Origin: Platanthera guangdongensis
Taxonomy: Eukaryota > Streptophyta > Magnoliopsida > Asparagales > Orchidaceae
Length of the DNA: 64,000 nucleotides
Assembly (NCBI GenBank): GCA_039583875.1
Contig: CM077162.1
Location: forward strand, 109,277,808 to 109,341,807
Reading direction: 5' to 3'
Under the pieces are notes generated by a model. That model had not been told where the DNA came from, did no database searches, and saw only the letters and a program-made list of their open reading frames with translations. This document shows positions 1 to 9,983 of this stretch, in pieces; positions within the stretch are counted from its first letter, which is position 1; every line of letters starts with the position of its first letter. The position numbers and the translations under genes are program-made.

Positions 1-2
1 AG

Positions 3-635
3 ATCCATGATGATGTGCTAGGCCAAATTCAGAGTGTAAATTTCCATACATATGACACAGCTGTCTGGATGCACAATCAAATTCTTCTTGAGTTTGCTAC
101 AGATCCAAAAATCATTCCTCACCATCTCAATCCCTTAGCTACTGCTGCTCCAGTTCAAGCTCCTCAACCTACCTTTTCCCCTAGACCTGAAGGCTATGAA
201 GTTCCTCCACAAGATTCATATGCTCAAATTTGGGACGCTGACCCTGTAGATATCTTTCTTCAGACCCCTCCAGAAATCCAGACTTCCAAGAAGAAGAGAA
301 AATATGGTGATGGTGCCTCATCCAGCAGGTCAATCCCAGTTCCTGATGCAGAAAAGAGAAAAGCTCCTGAGTTTGCAGAGATCTGGTCTCCTACTTCAAA
401 ATCTCTCATTTTAGATTCTCTCAAACTTGTTTTGGACTAAATTGAAAGAAAGAATGAACATTATAGCTCCCAGGAATTGGAATTATATGAAAAGTCTATG
501 ACTAAGAGAAGGCTTTATGATAGAGAACATGGCAGGAACAACCCTTATGCTCCTCAAAAGCCACCAAAGTACTATCCAAAGCCATTCAGCTGCCAAAGGA
601 GACAGCAAGAAAAGAAAGACAAGCAGCATCACTAA
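3..635 (+). pseudogene. C-terminal part of an extra ORF downstream of copia pol (env-like position)
   Basis: The frame is open from the left edge of the window, so the true start lies outside. It runs to a TAA at 438-440 and then continues in the same frame to a second TAA at 633-635, so I read it as one ORF of about 210 codons with one internal nonsense codon. The product is hydrophilic. It has a basic cluster (KKKRKYG) followed by a serine run in the middle, and a strongly basic, lysine/arginine/glutamine-rich tail ending in HH. It has no RT, RNase H or integrase motif. It lies just upstream of a polypurine tract and a 3' LTR, which is where Sirevirus-type copia elements carry an extra, often env-like ORF. 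I do not recognise the protein itself; the assignment rests on position only. Confidence 0.5.
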
Positions 636-845
636 GTTGAAGCATTAAGGATTATGAGAGTGTGGAAATGATACATGTAGAAATGATATTGTTGGACAAT
701 CATATTTCTATAATTTCTAAATTTAGATCATTTGTATTTTGATCATATTCTCATGCTTGCTTACACTGCTTTCTCTATTTACACAAATATTTCTTTTTTA
801 TGTCTATATAATTCACCTTAGTATAAAGGGTTCTGACTTCTACAA

Positions 846-857
846 ATAGGGGAAGAT
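846..857 (+). promoter_or_regulatory. polypurine tract of copia element C1
   Basis: The purine-rich stretch ATAGGGGAAGAT directly precedes the TGTTGGGT that starts the LTR. A GGGGAAGATTG-type tract in this place is typical of plant Ty1/copia elements, where it primes plus-strand DNA synthesis. Confidence 0.7.
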
Positions 858-1179
858 TGTTGGGTATTGTATCCACAGTAACCCAGATTTGATGATGTCA
901 CCCTTGAACTAAGATGAATTAAGTTGTATTTGATGCCTTGTTTAAGTTATGTGTGTACCGGACTATATTGCAAAGTGTAGACCAATGTCAGTCTACCATG
1001 GGTCACCAAACACAGGACCTCACAATGTAATCCCTCATTGTGTGATCCATGGTGTTGACTCATGTGTAGCCTCTCTATTGTGATACACTTCATATTCAAG
1101 CACTAAGATTAATTGGAGAAAGGCTTGTTGCTGAACTCACCAAAGAAGAGAAAATTCTGTTGAAGGAATTTTTGCTAAG

Positions 1180-1935
1180 AACTTTACTCGAGTAGATACC
1201 TACATACTCGAGTGAAATATTTAGTCAATACTTGAGTAAGACTATAAGTACTCGGGTAATGGAATTAGTTCTCGAGTAGCCAAATTATAGCTCTCGAGTA
1301 GCTAAGTCAACAACTCGAGTAGATCCTCTCTCATTCTCGAGTTAATAGAATTTCTTCTCCATAAAGTTTTCTAAGTAAATTACTCGAGCAGTCATATAAG
1401 TACTCGAGTAGTCTAGTCTTTTGTCTCGAGTTACAGAAGACAGGATTTCATGTAATTTTAACTCATTCGAGTAGTCAAGTTCATGTACTCGAGTAGTCTA
1501 CCTACTACTCCAGTAGCCCAGGTTTTATGGTCGAGTAACAAGATTTTCTTCCCTCAAACTTCTTCTAAGTCCATTGCTCGAGTAGCTATATCTACATACT
1601 CGAGTAGTTTGTATCCTCTCGAGTAGTCCAGTTTCACTACTCGAGTAACTCAGATTTTTCTTTCAGAAAATATTCCAAGTCCTTGACTCGAGTAGTTCCT
1701 CTACCTCTCGAGTAGTTTATTCTTATTCTCTCGAGTATTATTTCTTGTACTCGAGTAGTTCAACTTCATATCTCGAGTAACTACATTAGCACTCGAGTAA
1801 GTCTTTGTGTACTCGAGTAGCTGCTCTTCATTTCTGGATTTTGTCTAAGTCATCTACTCGAATTGTCTTCTTCTATTCACTCGAGTAATCTTATATAGTA
1901 CTCGAGTAATTAAACTTTCGCTCGAGTAATTCAGT
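1180..1935. repeat. dense CTCGAG(TA) palindrome array, copy 1
   Basis: About two dozen exact CTCGAG palindromes, most in the context TACTCGAGTAG or ACTCGAGTAA, occur in about 750 bp, with further one-mismatch versions (CTTGAG, CTCGGG, TTCGAG, CTCCAG). Spacing is irregular, roughly 15-40 bp, and the intervening sequence is AT-rich and not itself repeated. A random hexamer would be expected less than once here. The motif is a perfect palindrome, so it reads the same on both strands. Confidence 0.92.
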
Positions 1936-2442
1936 CTATCTTTCTTGAAAAATCGTTAAGTGCAGATTTGACGAAAATTTCAAACAGCCATGACATGATT
2001 GATCCACGTGTACATCATTAAGACTAATTATGGCCGTTAGGAAAGATCTTACATAAAGTCTTGTCTGAAACTGACAAACCCTAACAACAGGGGCTATCAA
2101 ATATTATTCTAAGTATTCTTTTGAGTCTCATTCTCTCTATCCAAAAAATCGGAAGCCACCGCCGCCGACCTTCATCGTGCTCATCTGGTTAGGGTTTTTG
2201 ATCCAGAAGATTCAGATCAAGAAGATTCACAGATCGAGATTGTCTTTCAATTCTTCATCATCCATCTGATCGTGTGAAGCCAAGAAATTTCAGATCTACA
2301 TTTGTCGATACTCTTCTTCAACTTTTTTAATAAAGCCTCAAAGATCCAAGAAGAAGATTCAGGCACACTGCTTTTAGATCTGAGAAAGTTGTACTGTTTG
2401 TCACCAAAGAAGAGAAAATTCTGTTGAAGGAATTTTTGCTAA

Positions 2443-3195
2443 GAACTTTACTCGAGTAGATACCTACATACTCGAGTGAAATACTTAGTCAATACTTGAG
2501 TAAGATTATAAGTACTCGGGTAATGGAATTAGTTCTCGAGTAGCCAAATTATAGCTCCCGAGTAGCCAAGTCAACTACTCGTGTAGATCCTCACTCATTC
2601 TCGAGTTAATAGAATTTCTTCTCCAGAAAGTTTTCTAAGTAAATTACTCGAGTAGTCATATAAGTACTCGAGTAGTCTAGTCTTTTGTCTCAAGTTACAG
2701 AAGACAGGATTTCATGTAATTTTAACTCATTCGAGTAGTCAAGTCATGTACTCGAGTAGTCTACCTACTACTCCAGTAGCCCAGGTTTTATGGTCGAGTA
2801 ACAAGATTTTCTTCCCTCAAACTTCTTCTAAGTCCATTGCTCGAGTAGCTATATCTACATACTCGAGTAGTTTGTATCCTCTCGAGTAGTCCAGTTTCAC
2901 TACTCGAGTAACTCAGATTTTTCTTTCAGAAAATATTCCAAGTCCTTGACTCGAGTAGTTCCTCTACCTCTCGAGTAGTTTATTCCTATTCTCTCGAGTA
3001 GTATTTCTTGTACTCGAGTAGTTCAACTCCATATCTCGAGTAACTACATTAGCACTCGAGTAAGTCTTTGTGTACTCGAGTAGCTGCTCTTCATTTCTGG
3101 ATTTTGTCTAAGTCATCTACTCGAATTGTCTTCTTCTATTCACTCGAGTAATCTTATATAGTACTCGAGTAATTAAACTTTCGCTCGAGTAATTC
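2443..3195. repeat. dense CTCGAG(TA) palindrome array, copy 2
   Basis: This is the second copy of the array, offset 1263 bp from the first. A few motif copies differ: CTCGAG at about 1296 is CCCGAG here, ACTCGAGT at about 1314 became ACTCGTGT, and CTCGAGCAG at about 1385 is CTCGAGTAG here. Single motifs are thus gained and lost between otherwise near-identical copies. Confidence 0.9.
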
Positions 3196-4051
3196 AGTCT
3201 ATCTTTCTTGAAAAATCGTTAAGTCCAGATTTGACGAAAATTTCAAACAGCCATGACATGATTGGTCCACGTGTACATCATTAAGACTAATTATGACCGT
3301 TAGGAAAGATCTTACATAAAGTCTTGTCTGAAACCGACAAACCCTAACAACAGGGGCTGTCAAATATTATTCTAAGTATTCTTTTGAGTCTCATTCTCTC
3401 TCTCCAAAAAATCGGAATCCACCGCCGCCGACCTTCATCGTGCTCATCTGGTTAGGGTTTTTGATCCAGAAGATTCAGATCAAGAAGATTCACAGATCGA
3501 GATTGTCTTTCAATTCTTCATCATCCATCTGATCGTGTGAAGCCAAGAAATTTCAGATCTACTTTTGTCGATACTCTTCTTCAACTTTTTTGATAAAGCC
3601 TCAAAGATCCAAGAAGAAGATTCAGGCCGACTGCTTTTAGATCTGAGAAAGTTGTACTGTTTGTATTTCTATATACTTTCTAGTTCATTTTTGTAGGAGA
3701 TTTCTGTCCGAGTGTATGAGATTTTGCCTCCGAGTTGTAGGAAGTTTTATCTTCAGAGTATAGATCCGTTTTGTGGATCGAGATTGTAGGAACTTTGTTT
3801 TGAGGCGTAGAATTGGTTTTTCAATCCGAGATAGTGGACTAGCCGAGTCTAGTGGATTGCTAGATCGGTGAGGGAAAGTGGATGTACACAAGGTTGGGGA
3901 ACCACTATAAATCTTTTGTCGTCTATGATTGCTTGGTAGATAATCGTGTGCATAGATCTTAATTTTTTTCCGCAAAAAGATGCACAACTTCACCTATTCA
4001 CCCCCTCTAGGTTATTTAGGTAGACAACTGAATATTTTCACCACCCTAACA

Positions 4052-4736
4052 AAGTTGTAGGTATGTATGAGGTTGGCACAGTGTCCCAACTGGCGTTACA
4101 AGTAGAGATACTAAACAAGAAGACGACTGAGATGTCCGCTACCTCCGCCCCTCAGGTATGGGAAAATGCGAATGCTGCCACCGAGCAAGTGGATTATCTG
4201 GGGAACATATCCAGGCCAGATCAACATAATTTTTCTGCCTTTTCTCCTCATCCTGGTTTTTGTAATAATTTGAACTCTTATCATCCTGGATGGTGTAGCC
4301 ATCCAAACTTTTTTTGGAGTAATTACTCTAACGCGATGCGACCACCACCAATACCACATGATTCTACACCACCACCTCCTCTGCATAATAATCAGAATTT
4401 TCAAAATCCTCACTCTCTAGAGGATATGTTTTCAAAATACATTACTTCTAATGAAGCAACATTCAAAAATCTATCAGGTTCGGTCAAAAATTTAGACAAT
4501 AAGGTCGGGAAACTAGCCGAAATTATTTCCGAGAGGCCACTTGGGACTCTTCCTTCAAATACCGGTCCCAATCTGAACGAGCACGCGAAAGCGATTTCTC
4601 TTCGGAGTGGGAAAGAAATATCTGGTCCAACTATAACGGAAGAGCCCAAGGTGAATACCGCTCCTATTTTAGAAAACCGGCATAGTTTAAATGATAATGT
4701 CGTTTCAATGGATATTTTGAAAAAAACCCCTCCATG
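4052..4736 (+). pseudogene. gag: Athila-type gypsy gag, C-terminal fragment
   Basis: The open frame encodes the C-terminal half of an Athila-type Gag. Recognisable pieces in order are a MYEV start segment, an asparagine/proline-rich HPGW-NFFWSN-PPP stretch, LEDMFSKYI, a KNLDNKVGKLAE coiled segment, RPLGTLPSNT, and AISLRSGKE near the end. These are the usual landmarks of Athila Gag just before the protease. The capsid part is missing because the C1 LTR ends right where the fragment begins. Reading stops near 4737, and coding resemblance continues beyond in other frames. It is non-functional. Confidence 0.8.
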
Positions 4737-5692
4737 ATTTTATAGGAGTCTATTTCTCCTCCTTACCCTTCTCAACTTTCAAAAAGGAAGTTAGATGATC
4801 AATATAATCGCTTTCTTGAAATGTTCAAACAAATTCTCATAAATTTACCACTTCATGAAGTCATCTCGCAATGCCCAAGTATGCTAAATACTTGAAGGAC
4901 CTCCTAATAAACAAAAAAATTAGACAACCTCTCACATGTCACGTTAAATGAGGAATACTCAACGGTCGTCACTAATAATCTACCTAAAAAAATTAACTAT
5001 CCGGGTTGCTTTTCGATCTCTTGCGTTTTTGGAGATTTATTTGTGAAACATGCATTAGAAGATTTAGGAGCGAGCATCAATTTGATGCCCTTCTCCTTAT
5101 ATAAGAAATTAGGATTGGGTATTCTCAACCTAACTCGGATGAGCATACAATTAGTTGATCGGTCGATTAAGTATCTGTTAGGAATTTTTGAAGATGTGCT
5201 AGTAATGGTTGAAAAATTTACCTTCCCGGTAGATTTTGTCAATCTAGATATCGAAGAGGATGTCGAGGTACCTCTAATCCTCGGCGGCTCCATCCTAGCC
5301 ACTTCTCGTGCGGTAATAGATGTAAGCAACGGAGAATTGCTGCTCCGAGTGGGAAACAATGAGGTCACTTTTGAAATTAACCAATCTATGAAAATCACTT
5401 TATCAAATGATGACTCATGTTTTTTTCTAGATGTTTTAAGTGAACTCTTTTTTCTCTTTCTAATATTTCGAGTAATGAATTTTATTCATCTTTTTCTGAA
5501 ATATCTCAAAGTTTTTCTGAAATTTATCCCGAATTTATTTTAGACACGGCCGTGCCTGTGCACATGTCTGTTCAAACTAATGTTGAAAATGATTTTATTT
5601 CTAGGAAGAGAATTTTCGAAACTCTTTCTTTTGAAAAACAAAAGGATTTGAAAAATTCTTATGACGAACCACCCACTCTTGAATTGAAACTA
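4737..5692 (+). pseudogene. pro: Athila-type gypsy linker and aspartic protease remnant
   Basis: 4737-5042 still reads as the Athila linker but only across frame changes and stops; the stretch before the protease includes FLEMFKQI-type and LPKKINYPG-type segments. From 5043 a frame covers the retropepsin-like domain: DLGASINLMP holds the active-site D-x-G-A, followed by YKKLGLG and, later, PLILGGSILATSRAVIDV. A further segment (5552-5692) matches the acidic linker that precedes Athila RT (PPTLELK). Homology ends abruptly at about 5692 where a different repeat begins, so RT and integrase are absent. Several frameshifts make it a clear pseudogene. Confidence 0.8.
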
Positions 5693-6369
5693 TTGAAACC
5701 AGAATCTGGTCTCCGTGTAGTTCGAGATCCCAAAAGAGGGGTGACCGCGCACCAACTCCACTCAAGCGAATAATCTAGGTAAAAGACTAGGAACATAAGG
5801 TACAGACCCAAGGTCTCAGCGTGGTGGTCCCACCACATACCAGGAAGACTAACAGACTCTTCCCCTCCCAAGCCAAAGACTGAGCTAATTAGGAACCTTT
5901 GGAAGGCTCTCTTGGCAGACCAGAACACCTAAGGAGGATCTCAAGATCCACTCCATTTTAACTAGAGGTGCCACCTCGGGTCTATGTAAAACGTCCTTCA
6001 TCAGCCCACTAATAACATAGCCTCACCAAACAGTTCTATTTTACGCAGCTCCAACTGGGCTGCAAACAACGCGACTCCGCTCTCATAAAACGCTATGAGC
6101 AGGCCCTCAAGGGCTTCCCGGTAACTTTACCTCGGGGCCCCCACGGGGCGAGTGGTTCACGAGCACACCACTTGCCCAAGACAGAAGAGATAGATCACAT
6201 ACACAGAGCATCACAGATATTTAAATTACAGCAATATAAATTCCATACTTCGGCACGCAGGCCGGCAATATAAGCAAAAATAGGCCTTCGAGGGCGGCAT
6301 AAACTTGGGCTTTAAGCCCACTACTTCCCGTTGTGTACCGCCACACTTGTACGCCAATGTCTCGACAAG
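5693..6369. repeat. unclassified interspersed repeat A, copy 1
   Basis: This 677-bp segment is closely similar to 23254-23931 over its whole length, from TTGAAACC(A/G)GAATC to GTCTCGA. Neither copy has a convincing long ORF. The left border abuts Athila coding sequence here and unrelated sequence in the other copy, so it is a true element border. It could be an LTR or a fragment of a larger element, but TG...CA ends and target duplications were not found. Confidence 0.75.
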
Positions 6370-6615
6370 TGGCTGCCAGCTGAACAACAGTCGGCTAACA
6401 TAAGTTGGCCAAATATATTGCACAAACCCTTTTTTTTGGGGGGGGGGGGGGGGCGTTGCTCAATCCCTACAAGAAGATAATATACAACTTCCTCGGAGTC
6501 TTCTCCAGGAACCTCAGAACATCACCAATCCGGCTTACATATCTGGATGGGCTTCACACAGCATGCCTAAACCCGTACCCACGCTTCCGGGTGCTAATGC
6601 AATTAATAGCGGGGA
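6370..6615. other. flanking sequence with T8G16 homopolymer, E1 target
   Basis: No gene is visible. A run of 8 T (6430-6437) followed by 16 G (6438-6453) is the only striking feature. The last five bases, GGGGA (6611-6615), are the target duplication of E1. The sequence continues on the other side of E1 at 19812. Confidence 0.6.
6611..6615. repeat. target site duplication GGGGA of E1 (mate at 19807-19811)
   Basis: The five bases before the left LTR are repeated exactly after the right LTR. This proves that both LTRs belong to one insertion. Confidence 0.93.
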
Positions 6616-7364
6616 TGTTGATGCACGAAAACACAAGGGGGGTCGAGCACAACCAGCTAACTTGTTCGATCACAGGGGGAATAGGGAGACTGCGAGTAGC
6701 GATCTACTAAGCGGATGAGCGCTGGAAGAAGAGCAGGGCTGTGAACCACGGCAACAACAGACTTCGCCCGTCGCGGCCTGAATGCCTCTCTTGCGACGGG
6801 CTTTCCCTTGATTGAAGAAGGATCTAGTTACAAATGAAAGGAAAAGACTGGGAAATAGAGCAAGGGGGAGTCCGCAAGGCACAGGATTCGAGTCCGCAGC
6901 CTGTAACAAGTAGGCTCCTGGGTCCGAGTCAGCGTGCCTTGAGTGCACCACCTCCCCCCTATTTATAGGACAGGGGGCCTGCCCAAACGGGCAGGGCTAA
7001 AATAACCGGCTGCCCGGGGTACAGGAGAACCGGGCAGCGGTGACGGGAAGCAAAAAGAAAGAACACGCCAGTCCGCACAGAAGTGGCGGACTGGGCTCGC
7101 GAGCTGAAGCTTCCACTGCTGCTGGGCGCGCCTACAGAAGGGCGGCGGCATGGGCGGACGAGATACTGCGTCCGCCGCTGGAGAACCTGTTGCCCAAAGC
7201 GCCGGCGGACTGAGCGAACTGGTCCTTGCGTCCGCTGCTGGAGTATCACCCTTGGCGCCCGACTGGTGACAGTGCCGGACTGGGCGGACGGACAAATCCT
7301 GTCCGCGCCTGCTGAATGGGGGGCTTTGGAATCTTGTAGTATGTTGCGGACTGAGGGGTTAACA
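6616..7364 (-). repeat. E1 3' LTR (left on the map)
   Basis: On the minus strand it starts TGTTAACCCCTCAG and ends GTGCATCAACA. It contains CTATTTATAGG on the plus strand at about 6959, whose complement (CCTATAAATAG) is the likely promoter TATA box of the sense transcript. GCGGAC/GTCCGC is very dense in the U3 half. The purine-rich GTGCGGGGATTA upstream (complement of 7365-7377) is the likely polypurine tract. ORFs read across it are not genes. Confidence 0.92.
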
Positions 7365-7452
7365 TAATCCCCGCACATTTTTAAGTTTCCAGAAAACTTC
7401 GAAAATGTTCTCTTAACTGCCGAGTCCGCAAATCTCGAAAACCCCGCCACCG

Positions 7453-7461
7453 CTATAAATA
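7453..7461 (+). promoter_or_regulatory. TATA box of antisense gene A in E1
   Basis: CTATAAATA lies 93 bp upstream of the first good ATG of gene A and about 90 bp inside the LTR border, on the strand opposite gag-pol. The same box is present at the same distance in E2 (26117-26125) and E5 (61359-61367), although nearby bases differ. Confidence 0.65.
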
Positions 7462-7545
7462 ACGCTGGAGGGTCTGGATCTGTTGAGAATCTTGATCGAT
7501 ACGGGGCGCTACTCACCACTTGCGGTCTCAACTTTCCAGTCCGGC

Positions 7546-9522
7546 ATGGCAAGACTTGGAGCTTTCTTGTCTAGCGTTATTGCAAAAGGCGACCTGGAGC
7601 ATACAACGCCTATGAAGACCAAAAAGATTGTAAAGAGGTCGACAGGAAAAGATCCTGCCCGCTCCATAGGGGAGAGTTCCCAGAGCCAGAAGCCTGCGGA
7701 CAAAGCAGTCCGCCACGTCGATGTTTCTGCTCGCAAGGATGCCGTAGTCGACGCCGAACCGTTGAGGAGTGAGAAGATGGCAACCTTGTCGGACTCCGCC
7801 CCTTCTCAGAAAACCGCAACCTCGGCGGACATTGCTGGCGAACACATGGAGACTGACATATCTTCCCCCAATGCCTCGGTGCAAATCGTTGACTTGGACG
7901 AAGAAGACCGGCGGACTGAGGTAGGGGACGACGCGCCCTCAAAGGCATTGTCTGCTGTGAATCCTGAACCTGTCCGCGCTGACCAGCCCGATTTAGGGGG
8001 GTCCGCCGCGGATGCTGTTGAGAAGACCGCCAAGAAGAAGAAGAGGAAGAGAGACGGAGCGAACGTCGCCGAGCGGGTTGAGAAGAAGCTTCGCGCAATG
8101 AAGGAGAAGAACGTCTCTAAGCGGACTGGGGCGGCGGACTTACAACACAGGCCGCGCGAAAAAGAAGTTCCAGACGGCGATCTGGTTACTCCGGAGGCCC
8201 AAATCCAGGGAGAGAATTCCCTCTCAACGGTCAGTCTTTCCACGGATGAGATATTTGATTCCATAGACGTCGATCAATTTGACTTAATCCAGGACTCCTT
8301 GCTGGTTGTGCTGCAGCAGAACGAGGCGGAAACCGCTGGAGATAAAGGTGACGAACTCCCTTCCTTGTCCGCTGCGGAGGAAGAGGAGAGGGAGAGGCTG
8401 AAGGAGAAGATAGAGGAGCAAAAGAAGCAAATCGTTGCTCATGTTGCTGCGGTCGGGGCAGCCTCGCAGCAGGCCGCGGCGGACAAAGCCGCTGAGGATC
8501 TGCGGATTGCTGCGGAGCTGATGCGGTCAGGTAAACTTCAGTCGGCGCCCAAATACTTTCAGCGCAAGTGGCTTTACAGGTCGCCGCCGCGGACGTCAAG
8601 ACCGATCAAAATTATCACCAAGACGGACGATATCGTGGTCTCAACAAGTGCGGCTGCCGAAAGAAGAGCAAGGGTTCACCGCGAATGGAAAAAGCGGTTA
8701 AGCGCCTTTGACCCGGAGCGGGCAAGGCGGCCAATCATCTTCGATAGTCGGAAACTCGCTGCCGCTATATCTGAAAGTGATCTTTTATCCTTTCTTTGAG
8801 TCCGCCGCGAACTGCCTTTGAATGCGAAGTTGACTTTATTTGTTGCAGGTAGAAAGTCGCTGCCGGGCTCCATCGAGAGCGGCGAGATCGTGGTCACACC
8901 CAACACCGGTGCCGACGCGGTCTCACACGTGGAGTCCGCGGAAGATGAGCCGCCCAGCCTGAGCACGATAAAAGAGTTAGAGAAGAAATTTGAAGCTGAA
9001 ATGCAATGTGTCAAAGCAGAGTTAGAGAAAGCGGCGGAGCGCGAGAGGGCGTCCGCGGCGCGCGAGAAAGCGTCTGCGGAACGCGAGAAGGCCCTCAAAG
9101 ACCAGATCGCCAGCATCTCGCGGGCGCTGGAGAGGTCTGAAAGGGAAAAGAAAAGGCTCGCGGATGACGTCCGATACTACAGAGGCAAGCACTTGGCGTC
9201 GGCTCGTGAAGGAAAAGAGAAGCGGACTGCTGAGGTCGCTGAGCAGAGGCCGCGGGCGTCAAATCGTGCGGCTTCGGAGATCGCCGCACCGGCAGGTGGT
9301 ATCCCACGCGCTGCGGACGAGGAGCCGAGGCCGGCAGCGGAGCCAATGGTGCCTCTCAGTCGAGTTGACCGGGAAGCCGCCCATATGCACCGGACTATAA
9401 ACGTCATCCATCATCATCTCTGCCGCGTATACAGTGAAATTCTTCAGATAAGTGATCAGGCGGCTCATCTATGCAGGGACAGAGCAGAAAAGCCGGCGCG
9501 GACCGACAATAGGGACCGCTGA
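7546..9522 (+). CDS. antisense gene A of Tat element E1: nuclear-type coiled-coil protein, two exons
   Basis: The first ATG in frame is at 7546; the frame is open further upstream but has no ATG. Exon 1 is 7546-8776. A 72-nt intron with GT...TTGTTGCAG ends (8777-8848) joins exon 2 (8849-9522) in phase, giving 634 residues. The N-terminal 400 residues are acidic, serine/alanine-rich and charged, with a basic nuclear-localisation-like cluster (KKKKRKRDG, near residue 165) and a helical, glutamate/glutamine-rich stretch near residue 290. Exon 2 adds a long coiled coil (repeated ERERASAAREKA-type heptads) and an alanine/proline-rich tail. No enzyme motif is visible and I do not recognise the family. 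Extra ORFs, also antisense ones, are known in Tat-lineage elements. E5 has a near-identical intact copy (59301-61274), and E2 only its first third. Function is unknown; DNA or chromatin binding is a guess from charge and the basic cluster. Confidence 0.72.
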
Positions 9523-9912
9523 GTCCGCAATTCCTTGAACTTTTATCTGATTGAATGTATATTGTTTGTATGATCGCTCCAAATAATGCTGTGCTGTGAA
9601 CTGAATTTTATTTGATCTGTGCGGACTCAGATTATATATCCGCTATTCATGTAGTTTAATTCTTGTGACGTGGCGATTTGTGCGAATTCATGCTGTGTCT
9701 GCTTCTCGTTATTTAACCTGCAGGTGGGAAAATATGCGACCTGGGCGGATAGGAAACTGCGACGGCCACAACTTGGCCCTGAATTTCCCTTGGAATGTTA
9801 ATTTGTTATTGTATCCGCGTTATTTGTTTGGCTTCTTTTTAATTCTTTGCAGACTGTGCGGATTGAATATGCGACCTTCGCGGACTGGCCAAAAAGTTGT
9901 CAGAAACTTTAT

Positions 9913-9921
9913 CTATAAATA
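9913..9921 (+). promoter_or_regulatory. TATA box of antisense gene B in E1
   Basis: CTATAAATA lies 71 bp upstream of the ATG position of gene B, in the 460-bp gap between genes A and B. E5 has CTATAAATAG at the matching place (58844-58853, minus strand). This supports a separate promoter rather than a joint transcript with gene A. Confidence 0.6.
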
Positions 9922-9983
9922 CTGCCTTCTGCTTTCTTTATGTAGGAAATTGCTGAAGTAAACGGAATCCTGCGGCCTGCAAC

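Larger units (their letters stand above)
1141..3666 (+). repeat. tandem duplication of a 1263-bp block inside the C1 LTR
   Basis: Copy 1 runs about 1141-2403 and copy 2 about 2404-3666. Every landmark (CAAAGAAGAG, the CTCGAG array, CCACCGCCGCCGACC, GTTGTACTGTTTG) recurs at an offset of exactly 1263. The copies differ by scattered substitutions and very few indels, so the duplication is recent relative to the element. Each copy carries a complete CTCGAG array and the putative transcribed leader (AAACCCTAACAACAGGGGC and the CT-rich, CCGCCGCC part). The LTR may therefore contain two promoter/leader regions in series. Confidence 0.92.
858..4051 (+). repeat. 3' LTR of copia element C1, about 3.2 kb, internally duplicated
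   Basis: The LTR starts TGTTGGG right after the polypurine tract. It ends either at ACCCTAACA (4051, roughly inverse to the start) or at TTTTCA (4040). The Athila-like coding sequence begins immediately afterwards, so the right border is good to about 10 bp. The far end holds CACCCCCTCTAGG, a stretch also found near the end of the E4 copia LTR (about 47350). The length is unusual because a 1263-bp block is present twice. The 5' LTR and the matching target duplication lie outside the window. Confidence 0.75.

Noticed and set aside
1180..3195. CRISPR-like array because of short repeats and spacers
   Set aside because: The repeats are 6-10-bp palindromes with irregular spacing, inside a plant LTR and duplicated wholesale. 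No CRISPR repeat structure or cas gene is present.
7453..7461. Antisense TATA box as part of the LTR promoter
   Set aside because: It lies about 90 bp outside the LTR border and points away from gag-pol, so it cannot drive the normal element transcript.
6959..7552. 197-codon ORF on the minus strand across the E1 LTR, with relatives at 19113-19877, 25623-26216, 35436-36161, 48775-49065 and 61268-61855
   Set aside because: It follows the LTR sequence wherever the LTR lies and crosses LTR borders into unrelated flanks. It is a composition effect of GC-rich LTR DNA, not a gene.
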